This document shows, one piece after another, positions 12,501 to 15,008 of a stretch of 15,008 bases of DNA. The first letter of the stretch is position 1. The number at the start of each line of letters is the position of its first letter. The notes below the pieces were generated by a model that was not told the DNA's origin, did not search any database, and was given only the letters and a program-made list of their open reading frames with translations. The stretch is taken from contig CALJWY010000291.1 in NCBI GenBank assembly GCA_937974465.1, positions 1 to 15,008 of the forward strand. Reading direction: 5' to 3'. Source of the DNA: an uncultured Lysobacterales bacterium (GTDB lineage Bacteria; Pseudomonadota; Gammaproteobacteria; Xanthomonadales; SZUA-36). Made by a program: the position numbers and the translations under genes.

Positions 12501-14774
12501 TCAGTCCTGGTAATACTGGCCATAACGGCCATGTACGTAATAGTGGCCAGAGTCTCCGTAACCCAGGCGCCCATAGCGGCTCATGTTGACCTGTTGCAGC
12601 ACTGCGCCGACAAGGGGGATGTCATTTTGGCGCAGCAGGTCGAGCGCCGCGCGCGCAACCTTGCGTGGGGTCTTGTCCCAACGCACAACGAACAGTGTTT
12701 TATCTACCAGTCGGCTGATAACGCGTGCATCAGCCACCGCCATGACCGGGGGCGCGTCAAACAGCACCATGTCGTAATGTTCGCGCATTATTGCCACGAT
12801 CTGTTCCATGCGTCGCGATGAAAAAATATCGGTCGGGCTGGCGTTCAGCACGTCGCCGGAGCTCATGAAATCGAGACGCTCGAAGTCCAGTGGAGTGACG
12901 TACCGGCTGATATCCGCGTCCTCGGAAATTACCATGTCCAGCAGGCCCGGGGTTTCTTTGTTCACATCGATCTGAGCCCCCAGGCCAGTTCGGCGCAAAT
13001 CAGCATCAACCAGCAGGACCCGCTTGCCGGCGCGGGCGAGGACAATCCCGAGCGACAGGGACAAAGATGATTTGCCTTCCTCGGGCACTGAGGACGTGAA
13101 CTGCAACACCTTGAGTTCATTGTCCGGATCGGACAGCTGCAAGGATATCTTCAGCGAGTTCAGGGCCTCGCCAAATGCCGAGGCCTGGTTCTGCACCATG
13201 TAGGTACTGGGTTTTTGACCTGATGGCAGCAGCGGTACTACGCCAAGAGTGTTGATGCGCAGTTCGCGCTCGACCTGCTCGGGCGAAAGCAGGCCCGGCC
13301 GCAGGGTATGCAACAGCAGCGCCAGCGCATATCCAGCCAGGAATCCGCCCAGTATGAAGATTATCAACGTTCGCTTACGGTTGGGCGCGGACGGGCCGGA
13401 TGGCACCTCGGCGGCTGAGATGACCCGCGCATCGATGGTTTGGAAATCCTCCGTCGAGCTGGTTTCCTTAAGCCGGCTCAGAAAACGGTCGAACAGGGCG
13501 CTATTTGCCGAAGCTTCCCTTTCCAGCGCGCGCAACTGGATTGCTTCGCGGTTTTGCAATCCGGCATCCGCTTCGGTTGTGCGAAGACTCCTTTCAATGT
13601 TCTGCGCTTTCGCCCGCGCGAGCTCCAGTTCGTTGGCCAGGCCGCGCTGGATGCTCTCGATCTCTGTGCGCATGCGCTCTCGAATGTCCGTAATCTCGGC
13701 GTTGACCTGCAACATGCGCGGGTGCTTGGGGCCCAGTTCCAGGCTCATTTCAGCAGCCCGGTTTACGGCCTCTGCCTCCTGGCGATAAAGCTGCGGAACC
13801 ACCGGTGAGGCCAGCATGTCGACCGCAAACTCGATGCCCTGGTTGTCGTTCTCAAGCAGGTTGTTAACTTGCTCAAGGCGGGTTTCGAGATCAATGCGCT
13901 GAGCACGGGCGACGATCAACTGGCTGTTCAGTTCCGAGACCTGGTCGGCCAGCAGTCCGACCCCGGAGTCCGGGGCCAGGTTGTGTCGCTCCCGGTAAAT
14001 CTCTACCGCACGTTCAGATTCGGCGACTTTCTGCTTCTGCTCCTCCAGTTGCCTGGTCAGCCATGCAGTGGCCTTGCGCGTGGCGTCGAGCTTGGCCTGC
14101 ATCAGGTCGTCGATATAGGCCTCCGGCAATTCATTGGCTACGCGCGCGGCTAATTCAGGATTCAGAGACCTGAAACTGATGGTTATGATGTTTGTATACT
14201 CGATGCGCACCAGGCTCAGCTTTCCGAGGAAAGCACTGACAGCCCCTGCCATCCGGCGGCTTGCGAGTTCTTCGTCGCTCAAGTCTACCTGCGTGACTAC
14301 TTCGACTTCACCGCTGATGGCTTCCCTGACGGCGCGTTTCCAGTCAGCGGGAATCCAGTTCTTGGGATTGAGGTACTTGAGGAAATTGAAAAAGCCTTTT
14401 TCGGGTTTACGCAGGTCCGGGTTGAACTCCGCCTGGTTTAGCAGGTTCAGCCTTTCGATGACCTTTTCTGCCAAGCTGCGCGAGCGCATGATTTCTATCT
14501 CGCTGTCTGCCGCATCGCCGTGGAAGTTCGGGGTCAGTACCTGCTCTATATTAACCACTTGAGGCTTGGGCAGGCCCAGTATCAAGCTGGACTGCGCGGT
14601 GTAAATGTTTTTGAGTTGGTTGACATGCACGAAACCCAGCAGGGCGGCGAACAGCGTTGTAGCAATGATCAGTTTGCGGCGGTACCAGATGACCTGTAAA
14701 TACTCCAGCCACTGTAACATGTCGCCCTGTTCGCGCTCGGTATTAACGTCCTGTTGGAATTCCTGCATGTTCAT
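12501..14774 (-). CDS. Wzc-like polysaccharide co-polymerase with BY-kinase domain
   Basis: This 757-residue inner-membrane protein has a cytoplasmic N-terminus, TM1 (~36-52), a periplasmic Wzz domain with a long coiled-coil/GNVR region (~55-460, including SEIEIMRSRSLAEKV) and TM2 (~466-487). A cytoplasmic tyrosine autokinase (~530-757) follows. The kinase shows the Walker A SSVPEEGKSS (Lys568), Walker A' VLLVDADLRR and Walker B MVLFDAPPVM. The C-terminal tail from MSRYGRLGYG onward holds seven tyrosines, the usual autophosphorylation cluster. It controls chain length and export with the Wza-like outer-membrane channel encoded 17 bp upstream. It starts with ATG (M-N-M-Q). No Wzb-type tyrosine phosphatase gene is seen. 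Confidence 0.93.
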   Translation of the reverse strand: MNMQEFQQDVNTEREQGDMLQWLEYLQVIWYRRKLIIATTLFAALLGFVHVNQLKNIYTAQSSLILGLPKPQVVNIEQVLTPNFHGDAADSEIEIMRSRSLAEKVIERLNLLNQAEFNPDLRKPEKGFFNFLKYLNPKNWIPADWKRAVREAISGEVEVVTQVDLSDEELASRRMAGAVSAFLGKLSLVRIEYTNIITISFRSLNPELAARVANELPEAYIDDLMQAKLDATRKATAWLTRQLEEQKQKVAESERAVEIYRERHNLAPDSGVGLLADQVSELNSQLIVARAQRIDLETRLEQVNNLLENDNQGIEFAVDMLASPVVPQLYRQEAEAVNRAAEMSLELGPKHPRMLQVNAEITDIRERMRTEIESIQRGLANELELARAKAQNIERSLRTTEADAGLQNREAIQLRALEREASANSALFDRFLSRLKETSSTEDFQTIDARVISAAEVPSGPSAPNRKRTLIIFILGGFLAGYALALLLHTLRPGLLSPEQVERELRINTLGVVPLLPSGQKPSTYMVQNQASAFGEALNSLKISLQLSDPDNELKVLQFTSSVPEEGKSSLSLSLGIVLARAGKRVLLVDADLRRTGLGAQIDVNKETPGLLDMVISEDADISRYVTPLDFERLDFMSSGDVLNASPTDIFSSRRMEQIVAIMREHYDMVLFDAPPVMAVADARVISRLVDKTLFVVRWDKTPRKVARAALDLLRQNDIPLVGAVLQQVNMSRYGRLGYGDSGHYYVHGRYGQYYQD

Positions 14775-14791
14775 GGCTGCATGACCGGCAC

Positions 14792-15008
14792 TCAGAAAAT
14801 GCGTTCCGCCACACGTATGACGTCGCCGGGTTGTACCTTTTCGTTGACTTCGAGTTTCACTTCATCGGAGTTCTGGCCTGCACGCACCACGTACACGACA
14901 TCTTTCTTGGCCCGGTAGGTGTATCCTCCTGCGCGTGCAATAGCCTCCAGGTAGGTCATTCCTGCGGTGAATTCGAACGGTCCCTGAGATTGCACCTCGC
15001 CCATCATG
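14792..15008 (-). CDS. Wza-like polysaccharide export protein, C-terminal part only
   Basis: The window ends inside this gene. The visible 71-72 residues are an SLBB-type domain: GEVQSQGPFEF, then TYLEAIARAGGYT, then a lysine-rich strand (AKKDVVYVVR), and the closing VQPGDVIRVAERIF. This is the typical C-terminal repeat of outer-membrane polysaccharide export (OPX/Wza) proteins, which form the secretion channel and work with the co-polymerase encoded 17 bp downstream. The Met-Met at the edge is internal to the protein and not the start, since the family needs an export-protein domain before this one. Confidence 0.85.
   Translation of the reverse strand, partial: MMGEVQSQGPFEFTAGMTYLEAIARAGGYTYRAKKDVVYVVRAGQNSDEVKLEVNEKVQPGDVIRVAERIF

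Noticed and set aside
13249..13808. Long plus-strand ORFs opposite the Wzc-like gene
   Set aside because: They are antisense shadows of a high-GC coding region whose minus-strand product has clear Wzz and kinase motifs.
1..15008. CRISPR arrays, insertion sequences, intact tRNA or rRNA genes
   Set aside because: No regularly spaced repeats, intact transposase or complete tRNA/rRNA sequence was seen on either strand.

Overview
The window looks like chromosomal DNA from an environmental gammaproteobacterium. That is an inference from gene families, strong AGGAGG/GGGAG ribosome-binding sites and moderate GC; nothing in the sequence fixes the genus. The left third (about 1-5160) is visibly less GC-rich than the right (about 5360-15008), and non-ATG starts are common.

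Region 1 (1-2947, minus strand) carries a partner-switching module: a cyclic-nucleotide-binding/SpoIIE-type phosphatase, a STAS anti-sigma-factor antagonist and an RsbW-like HATPase, followed by a small membrane-anchored protein of unknown function. No sigma factor is next to it. A tRNA-Ser 3'-end-like fragment at the far left could be an integration scar.

Region 2 (2948-5362) is accessory. On the plus strand, three overlapping or tightly spaced genes encode a PqqD-like recognition protein, a lasso-peptide B2-like transglutaminase protease and an HprK-like kinase, which together resemble a RiPP maturation set. The asparagine-synthetase-like cyclase such sets normally need is absent. Divergently upstream, however, lies the first ~20 codons of such a gene, with its Shine-Dalgarno intact and its start codon reading ATA. 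I read this as a decayed cyclase gene. No precursor peptide gene is convincing; tiny candidate ORFs are listed.

Region 3 (5363-8127, plus strand) encodes a CHASE2-domain class III adenylate cyclase and a secreted FecR-domain protein that looks short at its C-terminus, closed by a clear terminator. The cyclase may make the cAMP that the Region 1 phosphatase could sense.

Region 4 (8236-15008, minus strand) is an exopolysaccharide locus read right to left: the end of a Wza-like export protein, a Wzc-like polysaccharide co-polymerase/tyrosine autokinase, a membrane-anchored protein of unknown function, a PPP-family metallophosphoesterase and an O-antigen ligase/polymerase. After a structured 265-bp gap comes a secreted, possibly thioredoxin-fold protein whose last codons and stop are duplicated in tandem.
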